A stretch of DNA of 64,000 bases from Streptosporangiaceae bacterium NEAU-GS5 (GTDB lineage Bacteria > Actinomycetota > Actinomycetes > Streptosporangiales > Streptosporangiaceae): NCBI GenBank assembly GCA_017592665.1, contig JAGFNW010000003.1, forward strand, positions 248,001 through 312,000, written 5' to 3'. Positions 33,593 to 41,298 of this stretch are shown in pieces (position 1 is the first letter of the stretch; each line of letters opens with the position of its first letter). The notes under the pieces were generated by a model that saw only the letters and a list, made by a program, of their open reading frames with translations, did not search any database and had not been told where the DNA came from. The position numbers and the translations under genes were made by a program.

Positions 33593-34084
33593 TTAACCAA
33601 CTTCTCGCAACGTCCGTATTTCGGCGTTGTTGATTCCATTGTTTTGGACATCACCATGGATGGCCACTATGGCCCAAACCGTGGTCCCCGCATCGGGCTC
33701 GTGCCGCACACCCCAGCGTTCGGCCAGGTAGTCGACGATGCCGAGACCCCGCCCGCCGAGCGAGGAGAGAGTGGGCCGGCCGGCGCGCGGCTCGGTGGCC
33801 GCGCCCCCGTCGCTCACCGCCACCTCCACACGCTGCTCAAGGCACGACCAGGTGGCTTTGAGCTGGCCAGAAGCCAGAGGGTGAGCGTGCCGCAACGCGT
33901 TGCTGAGCAGCTCGCTCAAGACCAGAACGACGTCGTCCACAATCGGTTCGGGTACTCCGGCGGCCAGGAGGTCGGCACAGAGCCGCTGACGTGCGACGGC
34001 GACGCTCGACAGTGCATACGGCAACATCACGACGCTCGACGCACTCACCTCCCCGTTCTCCCGCGCTACCGGAGGAAAAGCCAC
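33593..34084 (-). CDS. RsbW-like ATP-binding regulator (HATPase_c_2)
   Basis: A 163-residue protein made of one GHKL ATP-binding domain: N-box ELLSNALRHA, then VSDGGAATEP and the glycine motif GGRGLGIVDYLAERW. This is the anti-sigma-factor kinase type widespread in actinomycetes, which phosphorylates STAS partners. GTG start at 34084. The STAS protein at 29400 is a possible partner but lies 4 kb away. It converges on the YidC-like gene with 26 bases between them. Confidence 0.9.
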   Translation of the reverse strand: MAFPPVARENGEVSASSVVMLPYALSSVAVARQRLCADLLAAGVPEPIVDDVVLVLSELLSNALRHAHPLASGQLKATWSCLEQRVEVAVSDGGAATEPRAGRPTLSSLGGRGLGIVDYLAERWGVRHEPDAGTTVWAIVAIHGDVQNNGINNAEIRTLREVG

Positions 34085-34189
34085 ACCCCAGTCACGACCG
34101 AAATGCCCCGTTATCCGGTCCCAGAAACCGCACCCCGATTACAGCTTGTGCACATTGGACAATAGATCAGCTCTTCCGTGACTACACCG

Positions 34190-36094
34190 TTACATCAACG
34201 GTGTGTCGGATCCTGTATTGGAGCTTCCCCCGACCACGAATCGCACGCGCATTCGCGTCCCCCCGCCGGGCCGCGCATGCGCCGTCACTTCGCCGCCCTG
34301 CGCCCTGGCCAGGCTCCGGACGATGTAGAGCCCGAGGCCGACGCCGCCGAAGCGGCGCCGATCTCCGCTGTCGGCCTGCACGAAGCGCTCGAAAATCCGC
34401 TCCCGATCGGCGGGGGCGATCCCGACTCCCTCGTCGTCGACGACCAGCACCACACTGTCACCCTCCGGCCAGGCCTCGACGTGTATGAGTCCGCCGTCCG
34501 GCGAGTACTTGAACGCGTTTTCCAGAAGCTGACCGAGCAGAATGTCTGTGGCGAGCGGGTCGCCGAGAACCGCCGGCAGCGCCTCCGGCACGCGCACCTC
34601 GACCCAGTGCCGATCAGACAGCTCGGGCAGGCCGAGCGTCGCCGTGCGCACCCGATCCGCCAGGTCGAACGGCTCGGCGGTGATCCGCCACTCCTCCGCG
34701 CCGGCTCTGGCCCCGAGCAGCAGATGATCCATGAGCTGGCCGAGCGAACGGGCCCGCACGGCGATCGTGTGCACAGCCGACCGGCGCTCGGCGTCCGACA
34801 TGAGATCCCAGCGGGAGTCGAGCGTGCTGGCGAAGCCGCCCACGATCGTGATCGGGGTGCGCAGCTCGTGGCTGGTGGTGGCGAGGAACAGGTCCTTGGC
34901 CTCCTCAAGCTCCTTCGATCGGGTCACGTCGCGGAAGTCGACCACGATCTCGCCGGTCTCCGGGATCTCCGCGGCCAGCACGTCGAGCCATCGTCCGGAA
35001 AGCAGCTGGAAGGTGAGCTTTTCGCCCGGCACGGGCAGCGGAAACGGCGGCGGCCCGCCGAGCACCGCCTCCGGTGGGAAGCCGGTGAGCTCGGCCGCGG
35101 CCGGATTCCACTGGATGACACGCTCGCCGTCGAGCACGGCGATGCCGTCGGCGCTCGCGTCGAAGACGGCGCGTTCGTGCGCGCGCTGCCGTACCGCCTC
35201 CTGATAGGCCACGGCGTTGCCGACCGCGATGCCAGCGTGGCCGGCGAGCAGCTCCAGCAGCTCCAGCTCCAGGTGGCTGGCCTTGTGCGTGGCGAACAGG
35301 GCGTAGAGCGCTCCATAAGGGCGGCCGCCGACCGCCGCCACGCCGATCGCGATCGTGTGCAGCCCCGGCAGGCGCGCCCAGATCAGGTCGGAAACGCCGG
35401 TTTCCAGCAGCACGGCCTTACCGGTGCGGAGCAGCTTGCCTACCAGGCTGCTGTCGAGCTCGTCGGTGGCGCCGCGGATCGAGTCGGGCAGCTGGTGCCC
35501 GCTGACCACCCGCACCCGGTTGCCTTCGATGAGCACGAACCCGCCCGCGTCGGCGCCGGTCAGCTCGGTGAGGCTGGCCGAGATCCGGTCGAGCACTGCG
35601 GGCAGGTCGAGCTCGGCGTTGATGTCGCCGACCACATCTGTCAGCCGCCGGACCAGCCTCGCCCGGCGGACGGCGCGCCCCCGCGCCGCCTCGTCGTCCT
35701 TCGACAGGTGATAGACGGTGACGTAGCCGAGCAGCGCGCCCGCCTCGGTGCGCAGCGCGCTCGTGTCGGCCCGCAGGTCGAGGACGTTGCCGTCGCGGTG
35801 GAAACGCCTGGTGCGAAGCGACACCGGCGCGCCGGTGCGGACGCGTTCGAGCACCGCGTTGTGCTCGGCCAGCAGCTCTTCGGGCACGATCGGCACCCGC
35901 CGCCCCAGCAGCTCGGCCTCCGTCCAGCCGAACAGACCTTCCGCTGCAGCGTTCCACCCGAGCACCGCGAGATCGCGGTCGATCGTGACGATCGCGTTGG
36001 CCGCGCTCGCGACCACCGCGGCGGCGAGCTCAGGATCGAGCGCGCCACCGGCACCCCTGTCGCTCTCCACCCGGTCGTCACCCACGTCCCCCAT
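34190..36094 (-). CDS. Soluble PAS-GAF-PAS histidine kinase
   Basis: A 634-residue kinase without membrane segments. Order: PAS (about 20-140; ANAIVTIDRDLAVLGWNAAAEGLFG), GAF (about 175-310), second PAS (about 320-420; GIAVLDGERVIQWNPAAAELTG), then HisKA with H-box TTSHELRTPITIVGG and an ATP-binding domain with LLENAFKYSPDGG, DDEGVGIAP and GGVGLGLYIVRS. No response regulator is adjacent, so its partner is unknown. The ATG at 36094 (MGDVGDD) was chosen over one at 36154, which would overlap the divergent ogt promoter. Confidence 0.92.
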   Translation of the reverse strand: MGDVGDDRVESDRGAGGALDPELAAAVVASAANAIVTIDRDLAVLGWNAAAEGLFGWTEAELLGRRVPIVPEELLAEHNAVLERVRTGAPVSLRTRRFHRDGNVLDLRADTSALRTEAGALLGYVTVYHLSKDDEAARGRAVRRARLVRRLTDVVGDINAELDLPAVLDRISASLTELTGADAGGFVLIEGNRVRVVSGHQLPDSIRGATDELDSSLVGKLLRTGKAVLLETGVSDLIWARLPGLHTIAIGVAAVGGRPYGALYALFATHKASHLELELLELLAGHAGIAVGNAVAYQEAVRQRAHERAVFDASADGIAVLDGERVIQWNPAAAELTGFPPEAVLGGPPPFPLPVPGEKLTFQLLSGRWLDVLAAEIPETGEIVVDFRDVTRSKELEEAKDLFLATTSHELRTPITIVGGFASTLDSRWDLMSDAERRSAVHTIAVRARSLGQLMDHLLLGARAGAEEWRITAEPFDLADRVRTATLGLPELSDRHWVEVRVPEALPAVLGDPLATDILLGQLLENAFKYSPDGGLIHVEAWPEGDSVVLVVDDEGVGIAPADRERIFERFVQADSGDRRRFGGVGLGLYIVRSLARAQGGEVTAHARPGGGTRMRVRFVVGGSSNTGSDTPLM

Positions 36095-36118
36095 CGTGCC
36101 GCTTTTCCCATCTGGATC

Positions 36119-36146
36119 TTGGTGTTTTTCCCACGTCGGGTACAGT
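36119..36146 (+). promoter_or_regulatory. SigA-type promoter for leaderless ogt
   Basis: TTGGTG (36119-36124) and TACAGT (36141-36146) are spaced by 16 bases. The -10 ends six bases before the ATG at 36153, so transcription would start at or beside the A of the start codon, giving a leaderless mRNA; no Shine-Dalgarno sequence is present, which agrees. Confidence 0.72.
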
Positions 36147-36152
36147 GCGTGC

Positions 36153-36740
36153 ATGTCGACTGGGGATCTCGAAGCCCTGTTGCGGGTGACCGCGCCGGGC
36201 TACGTCGGCGAGTCCCCGCCGCAAGTGGCGTTCGGCACGGCCGACACGCCCGTCGGACGCCTCACCCTCGGGGTCACCACACGCGGCGTGGTCGCCTGCA
36301 GTTACGAGGATGAGCACACCGTGTTCGCCCGCCTCAATCAGGCGATCGGCACGTTCATCGGGCCCGACCCGCGGCGGATCGACCCGCTGCGCCGCGAGCT
36401 CGAGGCCTACTTCGCGGGCCGGCTCCGCGCCTTCTCCACCCCCGTCGACCTGCGGCTGGCGAGCGGCTTCACGCGTACCGCCGTCCAGATGGCGGCGGCC
36501 GTGCCGTACGGGAAGACGACCACCTATCGCGACATAGCCGCACGGATGGGACGGCCGCAGGCGCTGCGGGCCGTCGCCAACGCGCTCACCTCCAACCCGG
36601 TGTGCGTGATCGTGCCCTGCCACCGCGTCGTCGAGGGGCCCGACACGCCCGGCTCGTACGCGGGCGGCGCCGACGCCAAGCACTATCTGCTCACGCTGGA
36701 ACGCGGGCCCGCGGGCGAAGCCGGCCGATCGCAAGGGTGA
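36153..36740 (+). CDS. ogt: Methylated-DNA--[protein]-cysteine S-methyltransferase (Ogt)
   Basis: A 195-residue suicide DNA repair protein that takes methyl groups from O6-methylguanine. The active site VPCHRVV contains the acceptor cysteine; the helix-turn-helix region VPYGKTTTYRDIAARMGRPQ with RAVANALTSNP precedes it. A 30-residue longer N-terminus than the minimal enzyme is present. The gene is probably leaderless. Its end overlaps the convergent cytX gene by 50 bases. Confidence 0.94.
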   Translation: MSTGDLEALLRVTAPGYVGESPPQVAFGTADTPVGRLTLGVTTRGVVACSYEDEHTVFARLNQAIGTFIGPDPRRIDPLRRELEAYFAGRLRAFSTPVDLRLASGFTRTAVQMAAAVPYGKTTTYRDIAARMGRPQALRAVANALTSNPVCVIVPCHRVVEGPDTPGSYAGGADAKHYLLTLERGPAGEAGRSQG

Positions 36741-38001
36741 TCAGGCCCGCCACCAGGAAGGCGATGAGCGCCGCGCTCATCCACGGCTGGTGGGGCACTC
36801 GCAAGCGCACCCAGATGGCGTCCCACCACGAGACCGTGGCCGTGGCCGTGGTCATCCAGTAGGCGGCGAAGCCGAGCAGCCACGGCACGATCATCGGCCA
36901 GCGTGACGGCGCGCGCTCGGAGGTGTCCCAGCGGGCCGCGCCACCGAGCAGGAAGTAGTCGACCACGAGGACCGCGAACATCGGCACGAACACCGCGCCG
37001 ATCACGCTGAGGAAGGTCCCGTAGGAGTTGACGTCGGCGAACAGCGCGATGGCGATCGTGATCAGGCCGATCGTGACCGAGATGACACGCCGGTCGACGC
37101 GCGGCAGCAGATTCTGGATCGAGACGGACGTGGAGTAGACGTTCGCGAACGACTGGTCGGCCTCGCGCAGCACGAGGATCCCGAAGAACAGCGCCCCGAG
37201 CGGCGCGGCCACGAACGGGTCCCACACCTTGTCGGCGTCGTTGCCGACCAGGGCCAGCGCGGCGATTCCCAGCGTCAGGCAGGCCACCTGCGCGATCGAG
37301 TAACCACCGACGACACCCGTGAAAGCCGCCCGCGACGAGCGCGAATGCCGCGCGTAGTCGGCCGCGAGCGGCACCCACGACACCGACAGCGCGATCACAT
37401 AGTCGACCGCGGGGGCGAAGGCCTCCCACGACCCTCCCGACAGCGACGGCCCCCGGCTGAACAGGGCCACGCCCAGCCAGATCATCGCGACCACCACCCC
37501 GGCCGTGACGTAGCGGCGCAGCAGCCGTACGGCCCCGAGCGGTCGGATCGTCAGCGCGATCGTCAGCGCCCCCGCCGCCAGCACCCAGACCGCGTAGCCG
37601 GCGCCGAAGATGGCCTCCGCACCCTGCGCGATCACCCACAGCTCGAAGGCGCCCCAGCCGAGCAGCTGAACGACGTTGAGGACGGTCGGCACGTACGAAA
37701 GACGGGCCCCGAACAGGCCGCGGAGCAGCACCATCGCGGGCTTGCCGGTCTGCGCGCCGGGCACCGCGGCCAGACCGACCATGGCCGTGCCGATCAGGCT
37801 GCCGACGACCGCGGCGGCGATCGCGCCCCCGAAGGTCAGTGGCTTACCGCCCAGCGGGTCGAGCAGGAACAGCGCCCCTGAGAAGCCCAGCAGGCTGACT
37901 CCGAGGTTGGCCCAGAACGCGCCCTGGTCGAGCAATCCGAGGGTTTTCGGAACCTCGCCCTCGAGAGTGAGAGGCGCCTCTCGTGGCATGACAGCCGTCA
38001 T
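36691..38001 (-). CDS. cytX: CytX-type hydroxymethylpyrimidine transporter (NCS1 family)
   Basis: A 436-residue membrane transporter with about twelve hydrophobic segments and the NCS1 features LGLLDQGAFWANLGVSLLGF, AADYARHSRS and DVNSYGTFLS. CytX proteins import the thiamin pyrimidine precursor HMP. The assignment is strongly supported by the TPP riboswitch directly upstream. The ATG at 38001 follows GGGAG with six bases between; GTG at 38004 is less likely. That GGGAG belongs to the last stem of the riboswitch, so ligand binding should hide the ribosome site. Confidence 0.92.
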   Translation of the reverse strand: MTAVMPREAPLTLEGEVPKTLGLLDQGAFWANLGVSLLGFSGALFLLDPLGGKPLTFGGAIAAAVVGSLIGTAMVGLAAVPGAQTGKPAMVLLRGLFGARLSYVPTVLNVVQLLGWGAFELWVIAQGAEAIFGAGYAVWVLAAGALTIALTIRPLGAVRLLRRYVTAGVVVAMIWLGVALFSRGPSLSGGSWEAFAPAVDYVIALSVSWVPLAADYARHSRSSRAAFTGVVGGYSIAQVACLTLGIAALALVGNDADKVWDPFVAAPLGALFFGILVLREADQSFANVYSTSVSIQNLLPRVDRRVISVTIGLITIAIALFADVNSYGTFLSVIGAVFVPMFAVLVVDYFLLGGAARWDTSERAPSRWPMIVPWLLGFAAYWMTTATATVSWWDAIWVRLRVPHQPWMSAALIAFLVAGLITLAIGRLRPRARVPA

Positions 38002-38008
38002 CACACGC

Positions 38009-38092
38009 TCCCTACGCCGGCATTACCCGGACAGGTTCATGCGGTCGACGACGCTAGTCGCCCTCTCAGCCCGGTTACGCCCGAGCTCCCGC
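38009..38092 (-). promoter_or_regulatory. TPP (thi-box) riboswitch
   Basis: On the minus strand the conserved CTGAGAGGG, then TGAACCTGTCCGGGTAATG and CCGGCGTAGGGA, occur in order with normal spacing, framed by GGGAGCTC at the 5' end. These are the pyrimidine- and pyrophosphate-sensing parts of the thiamin pyrophosphate aptamer. It lies 8 bases before the cytX start, so control is at translation, shutting down uptake when TPP is plentiful. Confidence 0.95.
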
Positions 38093-38375
38093 GGTCTTGT
38101 GTTGTGCGTACGCGGGCCATTCGTCCTGCGTACGGGCTCCATGATGCATCAAACGGACACGAACATCCACAGCCGTTCAAGGTCCGGACACTTCGAACAA
38201 GCGTCCGCAGACGTCCGCGACCGTACAGCTGCGTACGTGGCGGTAGCTGTACTTCACTGCTGTACTGCGGGCCCCATCGCCCCTGGTCACTGGCGCTACC
38301 AACCCGCCCGCGAACAGTCCTCACGCACCGCTCTCCGACGCGCGGCTCGGGCTGACCGACGGCCGGGGGCGGCGC
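38093..38375. other. Intergenic stretch with inverted repeat 38223-38252
   Basis: Upstream of the riboswitch lies a region with no supported gene. GTACAGCT (38223-38230) is mirrored by AGCTGTAC (38245-38252), and GCGTACG recurs nearby. It should contain the cytX promoter; I could not fix the -10 and -35 boxes. Confidence 0.4.
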
Positions 38376-38672
38376 ATGACCGCCACCGCGCCCGCCGCCC
38401 ACATTGCCGAGCAAGCGGCTCCTTGCACCGGCTCCACGACGTCTCCCCGCGGCTTCGTGCAGCTCCCCGCCGGCCTGTTGCGCTCCTCTGATCACAGCGG
38501 CCCGGCCGTCGCGGCGTGGGCGCTCTACGAGACGCTGATGCCCCGCGCGCTGGCGGCGGCCGGACCGCCGCGCGCCGCGGACCCCGCCGGCCGTCCCGAA
38601 TGGGGCCCCACCATGCGCACGGCCCACCTCCGCGACCCTGACGGCATCCTCTGGGAACTCCAGTCGTACTGA
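38376..38672 (+). pseudogene. Remnant of a VOC (glyoxalase-like) protein
   Basis: The last 50 residues of this 98-residue frame (WALYETLMPRALAAAG ... HLRDPDGILWELQSY) match the C-terminal half of vicinal oxygen chelate proteins, where the glutamate of LWEL is a metal ligand. The N-terminal half, which should hold the first metal-binding histidine, is not recognisable upstream in any frame. It may be a decayed gene or an unusual short protein. Confidence 0.45.
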
Positions 38673-38707
38673 CGACACACGAGGCGCCGTCGCGGCACGA
38701 TGTGTCC

Positions 38708-39928
38708 ATGTGGCGAAGGCTGAGCGCGTTGACGTTACTGACAGTCGCTTTATCGGGGTTGCCGGCCTGCGGAGAGTCTGGCTCATCGGGCGAGTCGGCG
38801 GTTCGCAAGCCGTCCCTTCACGCCGACTCGGCCTCGACGCCGTCGGCCGCGGCGGATGTGAGTCAGGAGCAGCCAACGCCGCCCCCTTGCGAGCCTGTGG
38901 TCACGGCCCCGGTGTCCAGGCCGAAGGCCGGATCACCATGGAGCATGATCGCCCGCAACACGTTTCGCTCCGACAGCGTACTGTACGACGTCGAGTCCCT
39001 GGCTGACGGGACCGCATGGGCGGTCGGCGCGCGCCTGGTCGGGTCGGCGCCCAACCCTACGAGGTGGTGCGCGCTGGTCGAGCGTTGGAACGGACACGCC
39101 TGGAAGTTGATGCCCGCTCCGGCCGGGCTGGACGATCTCACGGTCGTGGCCGTGGCCGGAAGGTCGCAGGTGTGGGCTTTCGGCGGACACGACTCGACAC
39201 CGTATGCGGCGCGATGGGACGGCCGGCAGTGGACGGTGACCGCGACCGGCGACAAGAACACCCGCGTCACCGATGCGGTGGGGATGCCCAACGGCGAGGT
39301 CTGGGCCGTACAGGCAGCCCAGCTGTGGCGGTGGGACGGCTCGGCCTGGCTCAAGACGCCGGTGCCCTTCCGGGTTACGGCGATCGATCAAAGACGTGGT
39401 GAGCTGTGGGCGATCGGTGATGACACCGTGGAAGACGTTCCCGCCGCCGCGCGCTGGAACGGCGCGAGTTGGACCATGACGCGTATGCCGGATTTCCCCC
39501 AGGTGCTGGCAGAGCAGCATGTCGTCTTGAAGCAGGTGGCGGTGGGTGGCCGCGGGGATGTGTGGGCTCAGGGCGATATCAGCGCGGACTGTGATGAGAA
39601 CTGCAGCCCTGGCCGGATATTGGTGATGCACTGGAACGGTGGCAAGTGGAGCTACTGGCTGCAACGCCACACTGAGCCCGTGCTGGTGTCGCGGATCGAA
39701 AGGCGTCGCCTGACCGGCCTGTGGTCCGCGGGCGACGATGTCGTCCTGTACATGTCGGACGGTCGTTGGGCGCGTGCCATCGTGCCGGGAATTCGGCACC
39801 TGGATAACCACGTGCACGACGTCGTGGTGCGGCAGGGCTCGGCCAGGCTCTGGGCCGTGGGCTCCGTCTCCGACGAGAACGGCAGCAGCCACTCCATCAG
39901 CGTCATCTGGACGGCGTTGACCGTGTGA
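38708..39928 (+). CDS. Lipoprotein with W-rich beta-propeller-like repeats
   Basis: A protein of about 406 residues. The N-terminus MWRRLSALTLLTVALSGLPAC is a lipoprotein signal with the cysteine at the lipobox; a Ser/Thr/Pro linker follows. From residue 80 a unit ending RW(N/D)GxxWxxxxxP repeats about six times (ERWNGHAWKLMPAP, ARWDGRQWTVTATG, WRWDGSAWLKTPVP and others), as in surface beta-propellers. Its ligand is unknown. The ATG at 38708 and a GTG two codons earlier are both possible starts. Confidence 0.83.
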   Translation: MWRRLSALTLLTVALSGLPACGESGSSGESAVRKPSLHADSASTPSAAADVSQEQPTPPPCEPVVTAPVSRPKAGSPWSMIARNTFRSDSVLYDVESLADGTAWAVGARLVGSAPNPTRWCALVERWNGHAWKLMPAPAGLDDLTVVAVAGRSQVWAFGGHDSTPYAARWDGRQWTVTATGDKNTRVTDAVGMPNGEVWAVQAAQLWRWDGSAWLKTPVPFRVTAIDQRRGELWAIGDDTVEDVPAAARWNGASWTMTRMPDFPQVLAEQHVVLKQVAVGGRGDVWAQGDISADCDENCSPGRILVMHWNGGKWSYWLQRHTEPVLVSRIERRRLTGLWSAGDDVVLYMSDGRWARAIVPGIRHLDNHVHDVVVRQGSARLWAVGSVSDENGSSHSISVIWTALTV

Positions 39929-40230
39929 GGTGCTCCTACGCGGGCCTCACGAGGCGGTGAGCTCACGACCGGCCTTGCCCGCAACGGCGCCGTCCGCACA
40001 CGACATTGTCGGCAGCTGAACACCATTGATGTTGACGCGATCGTCGCCGAGCGGCACGCGTGGGTTTGCGGGCAGCCTGAGCAAGTGGGGCGCGGCCTCC
40101 TACCTCGGCCGGCGGCGCGAGGAGTTCGCCCGCGTGGCCGGGCAGCGGGGTGTGCGATTGGGCTGGCTGGTGATCTATCTCGTCGCGTGGAGGTTGGACC
40201 TGGCCGTACCCGGTGCGGCGTCGACGCATG
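39929..40230. other. 302 bases without a recognised gene
   Basis: Between the lipoprotein gene and the DUF3800 remnant I see no convincing reading frame, RNA or repeat. Short frames exist on both strands but lack family likeness and good ribosome sites. Confidence 0.5.
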
Positions 40231-40872
40231 TCAACGGTCGTCAGGAGACAGAGCGGACCGCGCCGGGACCGGAAACCAGCACATTTCGTGATAGACCTTG
40301 CCAGAGATTCGCACCCAGAGATCTTCATTAGCCTGCTGTGCGTGCGGGTCCCTCTCCTTTCGCTGACACCGTTGATGAAGAAACGCGACAAGATCCGCTG
40401 CCTGGAGCAAACGACTTGCTGAGGACGGTGCGAAGTGGATCGTGTCCACCACTCGTGTGATCTTCTGCGCCCTGTATCCCCATGTCCCGTTGGCTCGGTA
40501 CCAGGCCAGATCGCTGCGATAGCGGGCCTGGCCGTCAAACTTCGTCAGCGATCATCAGCGCATACTCACTCCGCTCGGCGGCGTAGTTGTCGACGCGCTC
40601 AAGCAAGTGCGTCAAGACAACGCCGTGCGGTGGATCAGGCTGGGAGTACCTCTCTTGGAGGCCGATCTTGTCGACACCGCGGATGATGATCGCCACATCT
40701 CAAGGGCGTGAAGCTCGGCATCCAGCGGCAGAGAACTGTGCATCTCCCATGCAGCCGCGACCACACCGTCCAAGGCGGTCGTCAGTGAGGTGGCTGCCTG
40801 CCCCGGAACGAGCAGTGCCGTGATGAAGTGGAATGCCTTGTTGAAGCTTTCGTCGGTGTAGGCCGGCAGCAC
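40231..40872 (-). pseudogene. DUF3800 gene broken by two frameshifts
   Basis: Three frames in succession encode the parts of one DUF3800 protein. From GTG at 40872: AYTDESFNKAFHFITALLVP ... ELHALEM. A shift near 40690 leads to VAIIIRGVDKIG ... ALMIADE, and a second shift near 40535 to YRSDLAWYRANGTWGYRAQK and SSASRLLQAADLVAFLHQR. The order and motifs (xDES at the N-terminus, IADE, then SrLlQxADLVA) match the family, which has an RNase H-like fold and often occurs in mobile or defence contexts. The GC content is lower than in neighbouring genes. It is probably a dead import; sequencing error is the alternative. Confidence 0.75.
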
Positions 40873-41298
40873 GGGGCTGAGCCTACGGATGGCGCAACAA
40901 ATCGTCGACCCGCCGTGGCGCGGAGTCGCACGGCGCTGGTCCTCATCGTGGACGGCTACGGCCCCCGACCGCTTCGGACAGTGCGCGGCGCACCAGTGCG
41001 AGGCGGTGTACATCGACCTGACGCGTACCACCTCGCGCCGCTATTGCAGTGCGGCAACGACATCAACGCCATAGCGGTGGACGCGTTCTGCTACCCCAGC
41101 TGGGCCGCCGAGTGTTTCCCGGACCCTACGTCCGGCAGTGCAGCCTTACCTCGCTGTCCTACAGCTGACTTCCCTGTAGACCCTCTGTGATCGTCTGTGG
41201 GTCTGTTTCTCTCACGGCGGCACAGGCGGCAGGTGTGGGAACGATATCGAAGACGTTCATCCATGCCTGCCGCGCTCGCCGCGATCCCGGACGGACGG
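40873..41298. other. 426 bases without a recognised gene
   Basis: This stretch lies upstream of the DUF3800 remnant and downstream of the metalloprotease gene. Frames on both strands have no family likeness. It may hold more remnants of the element that brought the DUF3800 gene, but nothing specific can be seen. Confidence 0.45.

Noticed and set aside
36691-36740. Misplaced stop in ogt or cytX because the genes overlap
   Set aside because: Both C-termini look normal for their families; short convergent overlaps occur in compact actinomycete genomes.
40828-41190. 120-residue plus-strand frame next to the DUF3800 remnant
   Set aside because: It overlaps the start of the remnant in antisense and shows no recognisable domain.
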